Below, in pieces: positions 50,201 through 59,884 of a stretch of DNA of 64,000 bases. The DNA comes from a beta proteobacterium MWH-UniP1. Its GTDB lineage: Bacteria > Pseudomonadota > Gammaproteobacteria > Burkholderiales > Burkholderiaceae_A. Both the position numbers and the translations under genes were made by a program. A model generated the notes under the pieces. That model did not search any database. It was not told the DNA's origin and saw only the letters and a list, made by a program, of their open reading frames with translations. How positions within the stretch are numbered: position 1 is the first letter of the stretch; each line of letters begins with the position of its first letter. The stretch covers positions 1-64,000 of the forward strand of contig CP143625.1 of NCBI GenBank assembly GCA_036362785.1, read 5' to 3'.

Positions 50201-51919
50201 ATGGGCCAGCCCATGGCAGCTGCAAAAACCATTTTGAGTGGGTTTGATCGGCACTACGGACTTTTTCGCTATAACGCCCAGCAGGCCAAGCAATGTTTTG
50301 AGTCGGGCAACTATCACGGCATTCGCCGACTCGCCCGTGAACGGATCGCTTTTTATGATCTGCGGGTACGCGAGGCCTATGATCGGATGAAGCTTGAGCT
50401 GGGGGAAAACACCCTATCGGGCAATTTTTGGAAAGAAGTGAAACGGGCCTTTACCCTGCTCATCATCGACCATCGCCAGCCGGAGCTTGCCGAGACTTTT
50501 TTTAACTCTGTCACAACCAAGCTGTTGAACCGAGAATATTTTCGAAATGACATTTTGTTTGTGCGGCCACAGGTCTCCACCGAATATCTCGATTCTGACC
50601 CCCCCTCGTACCGAATTTATTACCCCAAGCAACGAGGGCTAAAGCAAACGCTGCTTGATATTGCTGTGGACACCGGCCTTGCCTGCCCATGGGATGACAT
50701 CTCTCGTGATTTGCGTTTTGTGCGACGCGCGATTTGCGAGCGGCTTGAGCGGCCCTGGCATTCGCAAAGCGATTTGCAAGTCCATGTATTGCGGTCTTTG
50801 TTTTTCCGCAATAAGGGGGCTTATTTGATTGGCCGCATTGTCAATGACGGCGATCCGATCCCCTTTGCAGCGGCCATCTTGCGCAACGACGATGGCAGGC
50901 TTTATATCGATACCGCGCTATTTGAACCCCAGCAGATTTCGGTGTTGTTTTCCTTTGCTCGATCGTATTTCATGGTGGATATGGAAGTGCCATCGGCCTA
51001 TGTGCAGTTTTTGCGCACACTCATGCCGAACAAAGCCAAGAGTGAGCTCTACACCATGCTGGGGCTACATAAGCAGGGCAAGACCTTGTTTTATCGTGAT
51101 TTTCTACTGCATTTAAAGAACTCTCACGATCGATTCCGAATTGCCGATGGCATCAAAGGCCTGGTGATGTTGGTGTTCACCCTGCCGTCTTTTCCATATG
51201 TATTTAAGCTGATTAAAGACAAACGCAATAAAGACGTGACCCGGGAACATATTGAATCGAAGTATCAGCTGGTAAAGGTCCACGACCGGGCGGGCCGCAT
51301 GGCAGACACCTGGGAGTACTCCAATGTGGACTTTCCACGGGATCGATTCGAACCCAGTTTGTTGGATGAGATTCGTGAGGTTGCGCCCAGCATGGTGACC
51401 GAAGTGGGCGGTCGGGTGGTACTCAAGCACCTCTATATTGAGCGGCGCATGGTGCCGCTGAATTTATATTTGGAACACGCCACAGAGACTGAAGTGGACC
51501 AGGCAATCAAAGAATATGGCGACTCGATTAAGCAGCTGGTTGCCGCCAACATTTTCCCGGGCGACATGCTTTATAAAAACTTTGGCATGACCCGTCAGCG
51601 GCGGGTGGTGTTTTACGACTATGACGAAATTCAGTATCTAACGGAGTGCAATTTCCGCCGCATTCCGCCGCCGCGCACGCCGGAGGATGAAATGGCCTCG
51701 GAGCCCTGGTACACCATTGGGCCCAACGATGTCTTTCCGGAAGAATTTGAGACTTTTTTATTGGGCCAGCCCCGGCTGCGGCAGGCGTTTATGCGTTACC
51801 ACGCTGATTTATTAACGCCAGAGTATTGGGCTGCCCAGCAGGAGCGAATTAAACAAGGCATTTTGGATGACGTCTACCCCTATGCAGAGTCATTGCGGTT
51901 TTTACATTACCAACAATGA
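50201..51919 (+). CDS. aceK: isocitrate dehydrogenase kinase/phosphatase
   Basis: AceK switches isocitrate dehydrogenase on and off by phosphorylation, controlling flow into the glyoxylate shunt. The 572-residue protein (E. coli 578) has the N-terminal regulatory part (YNAQQAKQCFESGNYHGIRR) and the kinase core with ATP-loop and catalytic residues around FPGDMLYKNFGMTRQRRVVF and YDEIQYLTECNFR. The ATG at 50201 has AGGGGAGAA as ribosome binding site. The open frame extends 102 codons further up inside mrdB, but that part is unrelated. No aceA/aceB lies nearby. The next gene starts inside its stop (ATGA). Confidence 0.95.
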   Translation: MGQPMAAAKTILSGFDRHYGLFRYNAQQAKQCFESGNYHGIRRLARERIAFYDLRVREAYDRMKLELGENTLSGNFWKEVKRAFTLLIIDHRQPELAETFFNSVTTKLLNREYFRNDILFVRPQVSTEYLDSDPPSYRIYYPKQRGLKQTLLDIAVDTGLACPWDDISRDLRFVRRAICERLERPWHSQSDLQVHVLRSLFFRNKGAYLIGRIVNDGDPIPFAAAILRNDDGRLYIDTALFEPQQISVLFSFARSYFMVDMEVPSAYVQFLRTLMPNKAKSELYTMLGLHKQGKTLFYRDFLLHLKNSHDRFRIADGIKGLVMLVFTLPSFPYVFKLIKDKRNKDVTREHIESKYQLVKVHDRAGRMADTWEYSNVDFPRDRFEPSLLDEIREVAPSMVTEVGGRVVLKHLYIERRMVPLNLYLEHATETEVDQAIKEYGDSIKQLVAANIFPGDMLYKNFGMTRQRRVVFYDYDEIQYLTECNFRRIPPPRTPEDEMASEPWYTIGPNDVFPEEFETFLLGQPRLRQAFMRYHADLLTPEYWAAQQERIKQGILDDVYPYAESLRFLHYQQ

Positions 51920-53595
51920 AATTTGATACGGTGATTGTTGGCGCTGGTAGCGCTGGGTGTCTTTTGGCCAATCGTCTGTCGGCAGACCCTAGCCATCAGG
52001 TCTTGTTGATCGAGGCTGGTGGTGAAGATGACTGGCTCTGGATAAAAATCCCTGTGGGGTATTTGTTTACGATTGCCAATCCCCGTACAGATTGGTGTTT
52101 TAAGACCGAGCCGGATCCGGGCTTGAACCATCGTTCGATTCACTATGCCCGCGGCCGTGTGATTGGTGGCTGCTCCTCGATCAACGCCATGATTTACATG
52201 CGGGGCCAGGCCAGTGATTATGATCGCTGGGTGTCCGCCACGGGGGATGTACGCTGGAACTGGAATCAGTCTCTGGAGATCTATAAGTCACTAGAGGACT
52301 ATTTTGGCGGGGAAAACGCTTGGCATGGTCGTGGCGGCGAGATGCGTGTCGAGGCACCGCGTGTTCGTTGGGAAATTCTGGATGCTTGGCGTCAGGCCGC
52401 CCAAGACCAAGGAATTCCATCGATCGATGAATTCAATCGCGGGGACAATTTTGGCTGCGCCTATTTTCAGATGACTCAAAAGCGTGGCGTGCGCTGGTCG
52501 ATGGCCGATGCGTTTTTGCACCCGATTCGTCACCGCAAAAATCTCACTGTCTTGACTCAGGCCCAGGTGCTGAGATTAATCACCGCACCTATTTCCGAGT
52601 TCACGCGCAATCAACCGCGCTATCAAAAGCAGGCCTGGGCCAATGCCAGCTTAGAGATCACTGGCCTTGAGATTCTTCATAACGGGTCGCGCCAATTGGT
52701 TAGCGCCCGCGACCAAGTGATTCTGGCGGCGGGCGCGGTGAGTTCGCCTCATTTGCTTCAGGTCTCAGGCATTGGCCCTGCCCGGGTGCTATCCGCAGCC
52801 GGCATATCACCAACCCATGATCTGCCCGGTGTTGGGGAAAATCTGCAAGACCATTTACAGATTCGCACGGTTTACAAGGTACAGAATTGCAAGACCGTGA
52901 ATACGCTGTATCGCAACTGGTTCACCCGCTTGGGTATGGGGCTGCAATATGCCCTGTTTCGATCTGGCCCAATGACCATGCCGCCATCTACTCTTGGGGC
53001 CTTTGCCAAAAGTGATTCCAGTCAGATGACGCCCAATATGGAATGGCATGTGCAGCCGTTGTCCTTACCTAAGTTCGGAGAACCCCTGCATCCGTTTAAT
53101 GCAATCACACCGAGTGTCTGCAATCTTCGGCCCAGTTCGCGGGGTTGGGTTCGCCCTGCCCATCCGGACCCTATGGCTTCGCCGAAGATTTTTTGTAATT
53201 ATTTATCGACCGAAGACGATCTTCAGGTGGCGGTTGCGGGGCTGCGGGCTACGCGACGCATCATGCAAAGCAGGGCACTAGCGGCCTTTGCACCAGAGGA
53301 AGTTTTACCCGGTGTGGCTTTACAGAGCGATAGCGAGTTACAAAGTGCTGCCAAAGAACTCGGCACCACCATCTTTCACCCAGTGGGCACCTGCGCTATG
53401 GGCAAAGTAGATGATGCTGGCCGACCCGATCACCCCGGCACGGTCTTAGATAGCGCGCTTCGGCTGCGCGGTGTGGCGCGGTTGCGGGTGGTGGATGCCT
53501 CGGCCATGCCCACGATCACTTCGGGCAATACCAACGCCCCGGTGATGTTGATTGCCGAGCAGGCCGCCCGAACGATTTGCGCTGAACGTGACTAA
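51916..53595 (+). CDS. GMC-family FAD oxidoreductase
   Basis: The 559-residue flavoenzyme has the N-terminal FAD motif VIVGAGSAGCLLANRLS, the GMC signature GRVIGGCSSINAMIYMRG (about 80-97), the catalytic His region FHPVGTCAMG and C-terminal VVDASAMPTITSGNTNAPV. It resembles choline or other alcohol dehydrogenases, but no betaine aldehyde dehydrogenase or regulator is adjacent, so I leave the substrate open. It overlaps the aceK stop by four bases, suggesting the two are made together. Confidence 0.88.
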   Translation: MKFDTVIVGAGSAGCLLANRLSADPSHQVLLIEAGGEDDWLWIKIPVGYLFTIANPRTDWCFKTEPDPGLNHRSIHYARGRVIGGCSSINAMIYMRGQASDYDRWVSATGDVRWNWNQSLEIYKSLEDYFGGENAWHGRGGEMRVEAPRVRWEILDAWRQAAQDQGIPSIDEFNRGDNFGCAYFQMTQKRGVRWSMADAFLHPIRHRKNLTVLTQAQVLRLITAPISEFTRNQPRYQKQAWANASLEITGLEILHNGSRQLVSARDQVILAAGAVSSPHLLQVSGIGPARVLSAAGISPTHDLPGVGENLQDHLQIRTVYKVQNCKTVNTLYRNWFTRLGMGLQYALFRSGPMTMPPSTLGAFAKSDSSQMTPNMEWHVQPLSLPKFGEPLHPFNAITPSVCNLRPSSRGWVRPAHPDPMASPKIFCNYLSTEDDLQVAVAGLRATRRIMQSRALAAFAPEEVLPGVALQSDSELQSAAKELGTTIFHPVGTCAMGKVDDAGRPDHPGTVLDSALRLRGVARLRVVDASAMPTITSGNTNAPVMLIAEQAARTICAERD

Positions 53596-53665
53596 GAAAC
53601 TTTCGCACCGTATCTAAGCCGTGTTTTTAGCGCCGAATCAGCAGCACCACTGAAGTCGCTTGATT

Positions 53666-54469
53666 TTAGGTCGCGTAGTCAATGACGAGCGGCGCATGAT
53701 CGGAAAATCGATCAGCCGTGTGGATAAAGGTCGCCTTGGCCAATTTCGCAATGCCCGGTGTTGCAATTTGATAGTCGATGCGCCAGCCAACATTGTTTGC
53801 CCGGGCCTGGCCACGCTGGCTCCACCAGGTGTATTGATCTGGGCGTGGGTCCAGCTGTCGAAAGACGTCCACCCAGCCAATCTCGTCAAACACGGTGGTG
53901 AACCAGGCACGCTCTTCGGGCAAGAAGCCAGAATTTTTCAGATTGCCTTTCCAATTCTTTAAGTCGATTTCCTTGTGGGCGATATTCCAGTCCCCGCAGA
54001 TCACAAATTCACGGCCATCTTTTTGGTGCTCAGCAAACCACTCCTTTAGCACCGGCAAAAAAGCATCCAGAAATCGAAACTTCGAGGCCTGCCGCTCTTC
54101 TGACGCCGACCCCGATGGCAGGTAGACACTCACCACTGACAGTGGGGTTGCGGCTTGATCAAAATCAGCCCGCAACACTCGCCCCTCGTTGTCAAACTCT
54201 TCAACACCAAACCCCCGAATGACACGGGTTGGCGTAAGCCCGCTGTAGAGCCCCACGCCGCTGTAGCCTTTCTTTTGGGCAGCGTAGAAGTGCCCCTTTA
54301 GATCCCGATCGTTATGGACGATGGACAAATGCACATCGGTCAAATCGGATTCCTGCGCTTTTAACTCCTGAACACAGATGACGTCGGCATGTTGGCCGCC
54401 GAGCCAGTGCAGGGCGCCTTTGTTGGCCGCTGATCGGATGCCATTGAGGTTGAGCGATATGATGCGCAC
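53666..54469 (-). CDS. xth: exodeoxyribonuclease III
   Basis: Xth is the AP endonuclease and 3'-5' exonuclease of base excision repair. The 267-residue protein has the EEP-family motifs SLNLNGIRSA (5-14), VQELKAQ (catalytic Glu), GDWNIAHKEIDLKN and the C-terminal SDHAPLVIDY. It starts at GTG with GGAG upstream, and diverges from pyrE. The 70 bases between its stop and the GMC gene stop show no clear terminator. Confidence 0.95.
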   Translation of the reverse strand: MRIISLNLNGIRSAANKGALHWLGGQHADVICVQELKAQESDLTDVHLSIVHNDRDLKGHFYAAQKKGYSGVGLYSGLTPTRVIRGFGVEEFDNEGRVLRADFDQAATPLSVVSVYLPSGSASEERQASKFRFLDAFLPVLKEWFAEHQKDGREFVICGDWNIAHKEIDLKNWKGNLKNSGFLPEERAWFTTVFDEIGWVDVFRQLDPRPDQYTWWSQRGQARANNVGWRIDYQIATPGIAKLAKATFIHTADRFSDHAPLVIDYAT

Positions 54470-54535
54470 AGCGATGGGCTCCAGATGGATAGAGAATGAT
54501 TGGAAATTTAAACCTAAGGTATATTGTCTCGCATC

Positions 54536-55228
54536 ATGTCTAAGCCCCCTTTAACCCCGTCCACAGACCAGGAATTTATCCGGTTTGCCATTGATGCCGG
54601 TGTCTTGCGTTTTGGAAATTTCGTGACCAAGGCAGGCCGGCAATCGCCTTATTTTTTCAATGCTGGCCTGTTTCACCACGGCGGCACCCTGGGCAGTCTT
54701 GCGGGCTTTTATGCCAAGACATTTCTGGCGGCTGAGTTCGATGGCCGGCTGCAGGCCGACATGTTGTTTGGGCCTGCTTATAAGGGCATTACCTTGGCCA
54801 GCGCAACTGCTGTGGCCCTGGCACAGTCAGGCCGGGACATTGGTTTTGCCTATAACCGCAAAGAAGCAAAAGATCATGGGGAAGGCGGTGTGGTGGTGGG
54901 CGCCGAGCTCAAGGGCCGCGTGCTCATCATTGACGATGTGATTTCGGCGGGCACGTCAGTCCGCGAATCAGTGGAAATTATTCGTGGCCAAGGGGCAACG
55001 CCTGCAGGTGTCTTGATTGCCCTGGATCGAATGGAACGCGGGGGAACAGCGGCCGCTCCCACTGATCGGTCGGCAGTTCAAGAAGTGCAAGATCTCTACG
55101 GCATTCCGGTGATTGCCATTGCCAATTTAACGGGCCTGATGCAGTTCTTAGAATCGAGCAAGGATTCCGAGCTTGCCCATTACAAAGCGGCCGTAAGTGA
55201 CTACCGCCAACAATGGGGCGTGATTTAA
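54536..55228 (+). CDS. pyrE: orotate phosphoribosyltransferase
   Basis: PyrE makes orotidine monophosphate from orotate and PRPP. The 230-residue protein has FGNFVTKAGRQSPYFFNAGL near the start and the PRPP loop VLIIDDVISAGTSVRE (about 120-135). Two starts are possible: ATG at 54536, with no Shine-Dalgarno but a -10-like TATATT 11 bases before it (54520-54525), or TTG at 54524 with AAGG upstream. I prefer the ATG because the TTG would lie inside the hexamer. The stop overlaps that of the opposing M48 gene by four bases. Confidence 0.94.
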   Translation: MSKPPLTPSTDQEFIRFAIDAGVLRFGNFVTKAGRQSPYFFNAGLFHHGGTLGSLAGFYAKTFLAAEFDGRLQADMLFGPAYKGITLASATAVALAQSGRDIGFAYNRKEAKDHGEGGVVVGAELKGRVLIIDDVISAGTSVRESVEIIRGQGATPAGVLIALDRMERGGTAAAPTDRSAVQEVQDLYGIPVIAIANLTGLMQFLESSKDSELAHYKAAVSDYRQQWGVI

Positions 55229-56145
55229 AAGACAGGGCCGGGCGGCAGGGTGTCGATGGTTTTCCCGATCGCTCGGGCATACAGTGGTAGTACCTGATCC
55301 AGGTTGCGTTCAATGTCGCGAATGCGACTATTGCCGGATGGGTGGGTGGAGAGCCATTGGGGCGGTGCATTTTTCGAGGCTGCCGACATTTTTCTCCACA
55401 GGGTCACGCCAGATCGGGGATCAAATCCACCCCGGGCAGCGATATCCATACCGATTAAATCTGCCTCGCTTTCATCGTCGCGTGAAAATTTCAAAATGGT
55501 GAGCTGAGCACCATAGTCCATCACTGTCCGTCCGACTTCACCAAAGCCAAGTAACGATGACAGTAAGCCAGCCCCAATTCCAGTGACTTGGTTTTTGGCA
55601 AGCTGAGCCCGGGAATGTTCACGCAGCGCATGGGCCATCTCATGGCCCATGATCATGGCCACTTCATCATCGGTGAGTTGTAGTTTTTCAAGGATGCCAG
55701 CGTAAAACCCGATCTTTCCGCCTGGCATACAAAAAGCATTGATGGCGTTCGATTTGAAGAGTTGCACTTCCCATGCCCACTGATTTGCCCTTGGGTTCCA
55801 CCTTGCGGTGTAAGGCAAGAGTCGATTCGCAATCTGCTTAAGTCGAATCAGCTGGGGGTCGTTGTCGTCGGCCAAGACATTTTTCTTCGAGGCGTCGGCC
55901 TTCATCTTGACGAACTGCTGCTGGGCGGACCGCTCCAACTGATCTGCGGGGACCAGTTTGGCAAAGGCGGATGGTTTTTCAACCCGAACGCCCTCTGCCG
56001 TATCGAGTCCTTGTTCCTGGGCGTGGGCGAGCGGAGCAAAGCCAGAAAAACTGGCGATCGCAAGAATTCCAATTAGGCCGCAGGCCCGAGAAAAGCGTGA
56101 CAAGATCAAAGCAAAAACCCCGATAAGCGAAGACAATAGGCGCAC
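55225..56145 (-). CDS. M48 family metalloprotease, periplasmic
   Basis: The 306-residue protein has a long signal-type N-terminus ending AHA-QEQ (about 42), then an M48 zinc protease domain with HEMAHALREH (about 177-186) and the downstream Glu in ESEADLIGMDIA. It lacks the TPR domain of BepA, so it is closer to LoiP/YcaL-type outer-membrane quality-control proteases. It diverges from the AmpG-like gene with 34 bases between start codons. Confidence 0.88.
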   Translation of the reverse strand: MRLLSSLIGVFALILSRFSRACGLIGILAIASFSGFAPLAHAQEQGLDTAEGVRVEKPSAFAKLVPADQLERSAQQQFVKMKADASKKNVLADDNDPQLIRLKQIANRLLPYTARWNPRANQWAWEVQLFKSNAINAFCMPGGKIGFYAGILEKLQLTDDEVAMIMGHEMAHALREHSRAQLAKNQVTGIGAGLLSSLLGFGEVGRTVMDYGAQLTILKFSRDDESEADLIGMDIAARGGFDPRSGVTLWRKMSAASKNAPPQWLSTHPSGNSRIRDIERNLDQVLPLYARAIGKTIDTLPPGPVF

Positions 56146-56179
56146 CCGTTAGTATCGGGCTAAACATGGCCCGACAAGC

Positions 56180-57508
56180 ATGACTGTATCGAATCGCAAA
56201 CCACCCAAGCCCCTTACTTTGAACCAGATTCAAGACGACAGTTCCGCCAAGAGTTTGACACCACCGCCGCGTAAATCGTTGTTGGTGATGACACTGATTC
56301 TGGGCTTTGCCAGCGGCCTGCCTCTGGCCTTGTCGACGGGAACACTACAGGCCTGGCTCACCGTCGAGGGCGTGGATTTAAAAACACTGGGCTGGCTGAC
56401 ACTGCTGGGCCTGCCCTACACCTATAAGTTTCTGTGGGCCCCGCTCTTAGATCGTTATCAGCTGCCTTTTGCAGGGCGTTGGGCGGGCAGGCGTCGGGGC
56501 TGGATCGTGGCCCTGTTGCTGGCGATGGCGGCTGTATTGCTGGCCATGTCGCAGCAGGCCCCGTCGGCATCGACCGATAGCCTCTGGGGACTGGCAATCT
56601 TGGCCTTTTGCCTGGTCATTCTCTCGGCCAGCCTCGACATTGTCTTTGATGCCTGGCGTGCCGAGTCTCTGGCGCCAGAGCAGCGCGGCCTTGGTGCCGC
56701 CTGGTCGGTGATTGGCTATCGGCTGGCCATGCTGACTTCCGGCGGCCTAGCCCTGATGCTGGCCGACCTGTATCTTGGGTTTGCCGGTGTTTACGGCCTG
56801 ATGGCCATTTTTTGTGTAGCCCTTGGGACGGTTGCGATATTTGCGCCAGAGCCCACACAAGTGACACCGCCAAGATCTTTGGTGGCCGCAGTGGTCGAAC
56901 CTTTTCGAGAGTTTTTCAGCCGCCAGGGCGCGATATTGATTCTGCTCACCATTATTTTTTATAAGCTTGGCGATGCCTTTGCGGGCAGTCTCTCCACGGC
57001 GTTTTTAATTCGAGGGGCGGGATTCAGTCCGGCCGAGGTGGGCGCTGTAAACAAAGGCGTGGGGCTCTTGGCCACCCTGGTTGGTGGGTTGGCGGGTGGC
57101 CTGTTGATGGCCAGAGTCCCGTTGTGGAAGGCCTTGCTCGGCTTTGGGGTGTTGCAGGCCATCACCAATTTGGGCTTTTGGTGGCTGGCCGCCTTCCCAC
57201 CAAGCCTGATGGATATGACGGCAGTGGTGCTTTTAGAAAATCTGGCGGGCGGCATGGGGACTGCAGCCTTTGTCGCCTTGCTTATGACCTTATGTGATGC
57301 GCGGTTTACGGCCACGCAGTTTGCGCTCTTGTCGGCTCTTGCCTCGATTGGCCGTGTGGTGGTGGGCCCCGCCGCGGGGGTCTTGGCCAGTGATTGGGGC
57401 TGGGCAGATTTCTTCTTGGTGACCACTGCAGCTGCTCTGCCCGGCCTGTTTATGCTGGTCGCCATTCGACGTTACCTGATTAGTCCTGATACGCCCTCGT
57501 CCCAATAA
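56180..57508 (+). CDS. ampG: AmpG-like muropeptide MFS permease
   Basis: The 442-residue protein has about 12 membrane helices after a 30-residue polar N-terminus and the AmpG-type sequence LGFASGLPLALSTGTLQAWL followed by LGLPYTYKFLWAPLLDRY. AmpG imports anhydro-muropeptides for cell wall recycling. The match is by eye, so a related permease is possible. It ends at a shared bidirectional terminator. Confidence 0.82.
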   Translation: MTVSNRKPPKPLTLNQIQDDSSAKSLTPPPRKSLLVMTLILGFASGLPLALSTGTLQAWLTVEGVDLKTLGWLTLLGLPYTYKFLWAPLLDRYQLPFAGRWAGRRRGWIVALLLAMAAVLLAMSQQAPSASTDSLWGLAILAFCLVILSASLDIVFDAWRAESLAPEQRGLGAAWSVIGYRLAMLTSGGLALMLADLYLGFAGVYGLMAIFCVALGTVAIFAPEPTQVTPPRSLVAAVVEPFREFFSRQGAILILLTIIFYKLGDAFAGSLSTAFLIRGAGFSPAEVGAVNKGVGLLATLVGGLAGGLLMARVPLWKALLGFGVLQAITNLGFWWLAAFPPSLMDMTAVVLLENLAGGMGTAAFVALLMTLCDARFTATQFALLSALASIGRVVVGPAAGVLASDWGWADFFLVTTAAALPGLFMLVAIRRYLISPDTPSSQ

Positions 57509-57543
57509 AAAACCCGCAAGGCCGAAGCAGTTGCGGGTTTGTT
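57505..57543. terminator. bidirectional terminator, ampG / uspA
   Basis: AAACCCGCAA (57510-57519) and TTGCGGGTTT (57531-57540) form a 10-bp stem with an 11-base loop. Minus-strand transcripts end in TTTTTT, a strong terminator for uspA; on the plus strand the T-run is weaker (TTTGTT). Confidence 0.88.
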
Positions 57544-57567
57544 GGCAGCGACTCGGTCGCGGCGTCT

Positions 57568-57993
57568 TTACTTTACAACCAAGACGGGAATCGGGCTCAC
57601 GCTAACAAGTTTGGTGGTGACCGAGCCCAGAATCAGGTCGCTGATACTGCTGCGGCCTTTGCCCCCCATGACCAGCATGTCGACTTTTTCCTTTTTCACC
57701 ACGTCCAGAATCGTGGCCGCAATCTCGCCGTGGCCTTTGATGACCTGGGCAGTCATGCCCGCGTCTGCCAGGGTTTTTTTGGCCTCTTTAAGTTCTTCTT
57801 CGGCGATCTGGTCCATGTACTGCTCGACCTGATGGCGATCAATGCCTTTGGCAACAGGCGAAATCAGTGCTGATAAGTGCACGTTCAGGAGCGTTAGGGT
57901 TGGTGTTTCCTTGAGCTGCCGTGCAAGCTGAATGGCATGGTTGACTGCGCGCAGCGAATTTTCGGAACCATCAACAGCAATAGCGATATGCAT
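57568..57993 (-). CDS. universal stress protein UspA family
   Basis: The 141-residue protein has the Usp fold with the ATP-binding pattern G-2X-G-9X-G(S/T) in MGGKGRSSISDLILGSVT near the C-terminus and the start HIAIAVDGSENSLRAV. It is cytosolic. It lies 32 bases after glmS and is followed by a strong terminator, so it may be the last gene of the glmU-glmS transcript or have its own promoter. Confidence 0.9.
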   Translation of the reverse strand: MHIAIAVDGSENSLRAVNHAIQLARQLKETPTLTLLNVHLSALISPVAKGIDRHQVEQYMDQIAEEELKEAKKTLADAGMTAQVIKGHGEIAATILDVVKKEKVDMLVMGGKGRSSISDLILGSVTTKLVSVSPIPVLVVK

Positions 57994-58025
57994 GACTCAA
58001 ACCCCCCAATCAATCGAATAAGTCT

Positions 58026-59882
58026 TTATTCTACCGTGACACTTTTGGCCAGATTCCGGGGTTTGTCGACATCATTACCCCGGGCAAGGGCCACATGATA
58101 GGCCAAGAGTTGTAGCGGGATGACGTGCAGGATGGGCGATAGCGGCCCAGCATGATCCCCTAAGGAAATCACGTGGACCCCATCGGAGGGGGAAATCCCC
58201 GAGCCCTTGTCGGCCACGATATAGAGCTCGCCACCCCGGGCCCGGACCTCTTGCAGATTGCTTTTGAGCTTTTCCACCAGCTGGTCGTTGGGCGCAATGG
58301 CAATCACCGGCATATCAGCATCAACCAGGGCGAGCGGGCCATGTTTCAGTTCGCCAGCCGCATAAGCTTCGGCATGGATATAACTGATTTCTTTTAATTT
58401 CAGCGCGCCCTCCAGGGCGATTGGGTAATGAATGCCTCGGCCCAGAAATAGCGCGTGGTGTTTGTGAACGAACCGTGCCGCCCAAGACTTAAATTCAGGC
58501 TCTGCAGACAGAATCTGGAGCATCGCCGCAGGCAGGTGTCGCATCTGGGTAAGCAGCTGTTTTTCCATGGCGTCGCCCAGTCTGCCGCGGGCTTTTGCAA
58601 TGACCAGTGTTAGCAAAAATAGCGCCGCAAGCTGGGTGGTAAACGCCTTGGTCGAGGCCACGCCAATCTCAGGGCCTGCACGCGTTAAGAATCGCAGACT
58701 CGATGCCCGCACCAGGGATGATTCCGGAACGTTGCAAATCGCTAGGCTGGCCAGCCGGCCTGGACGGTCCGTGAAGTGAAGGGCTGCAAGGGTATCGGCG
58801 GTTTCCCCAGACTGCGAGATGGTGATCACCAGGGTGTTGGGCAGCATGACGCTGTCGCGGTAGCGGTATTCGCTGGCAATCTCCACAGATGTGGGCACCT
58901 TGGCAATTGATTCCAGCCAATAGCGGGCCACCATGCCGGCGTGATAGCTGGTGCCGCAGGCCAATATCAAAATGTGATCTACCTGCGACAGGATTGGCCC
59001 TGCCTGGTGACCAAATAGTGCTGGTGAAATTGACTGCGCGCCAATGACTTCTTCGAGCGTGGCGGCAATGGCACCTGGCTGCTCAAAAATTTCTTTTTGC
59101 ATGTAATGGGCATACGGCCCAAGCTCAATCGCATCCAGTGACAGGCTGCTCACAGAAGCTGCGCGTGTCACCGGACGACTGTGTTGATCAAGAAGCTGGA
59201 CCTGACTGTGGGTCAGGCTGACCAGATCACCATCTTCCAAGTAAATGATGTTACGCGTGACCTGCAGCAGTGCCGATGTGTCTGAGGCAAGAAAATTTTC
59301 TGCGGCACCCTCTTGGCCAAGACCAACCAAGAGTGGCGCACCCTGGCGGGCCCCCACGAGTAGGCCCTGATCTTGATTGCAAATCACTGCAATCGCATAG
59401 GCCCCGTGAAGCTCTTTTCTGGCGGCATCCACAGCCTGGCTTAGATTGCTGCAGGATTTTCGATAGTGATGAACCAGGTGGGCAATCACCTCGGTATCGG
59501 TCTGCGATGTGAACACATAACCTTTGTCACGCAGCTGAGTGCGCAGGGCATCATGGTTTTCAATGATGCCGTTATGCACCACGCACACGGATAGCCCGTT
59601 GGCTTCCGAGACATGCGGGTGGGCGTTGTCCGTGGTGACACCGCCATGTGTGGCCCAACGGGTGTGGGCGATGCCGATATTGGCCACCAGATGATTGGTC
59701 TGAGATTCCAGTTCGGCCACCCGGCCAACTGCGCGCACCCGGACAATGTCTTGATTACCAAGAAATGCAAGGCCTGCCGAGTCATAGCCACGGTATTCGA
59801 GTTTTTTTAATCCCTCGATCAGTACGGGAACAATATTACGAACATCAGCGGACTTGGCGACTGCACCAACAATTCCACACAT
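58026..59882 (-). CDS. glmS: glutamine-fructose-6-phosphate aminotransferase
   Basis: GlmS makes glucosamine-6-phosphate, the entry to UDP-GlcNAc. The 618-residue protein starts MCGIVGAVA, where Cys2 becomes the N-terminal nucleophile after Met removal, followed by the glutaminase domain ([21 protein letters not shown]) and two SIS domains with CGTSYHAG and SQSGETADT. Two extra codons upstream (TTG start) would block the Cys, so ATG at 59882 is chosen. It lies two bases after glmU. Confidence 0.97.
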   Translation of the reverse strand: MCGIVGAVAKSADVRNIVPVLIEGLKKLEYRGYDSAGLAFLGNQDIVRVRAVGRVAELESQTNHLVANIGIAHTRWATHGGVTTDNAHPHVSEANGLSVCVVHNGIIENHDALRTQLRDKGYVFTSQTDTEVIAHLVHHYRKSCSNLSQAVDAARKELHGAYAIAVICNQDQGLLVGARQGAPLLVGLGQEGAAENFLASDTSALLQVTRNIIYLEDGDLVSLTHSQVQLLDQHSRPVTRAASVSSLSLDAIELGPYAHYMQKEIFEQPGAIAATLEEVIGAQSISPALFGHQAGPILSQVDHILILACGTSYHAGMVARYWLESIAKVPTSVEIASEYRYRDSVMLPNTLVITISQSGETADTLAALHFTDRPGRLASLAICNVPESSLVRASSLRFLTRAGPEIGVASTKAFTTQLAALFLLTLVIAKARGRLGDAMEKQLLTQMRHLPAAMLQILSAEPEFKSWAARFVHKHHALFLGRGIHYPIALEGALKLKEISYIHAEAYAAGELKHGPLALVDADMPVIAIAPNDQLVEKLKSNLQEVRARGGELYIVADKGSGISPSDGVHVISLGDHAGPLSPILHVIPLQLLAYHVALARGNDVDKPRNLAKSVTVE

Positions 59883-59884
59883 AA

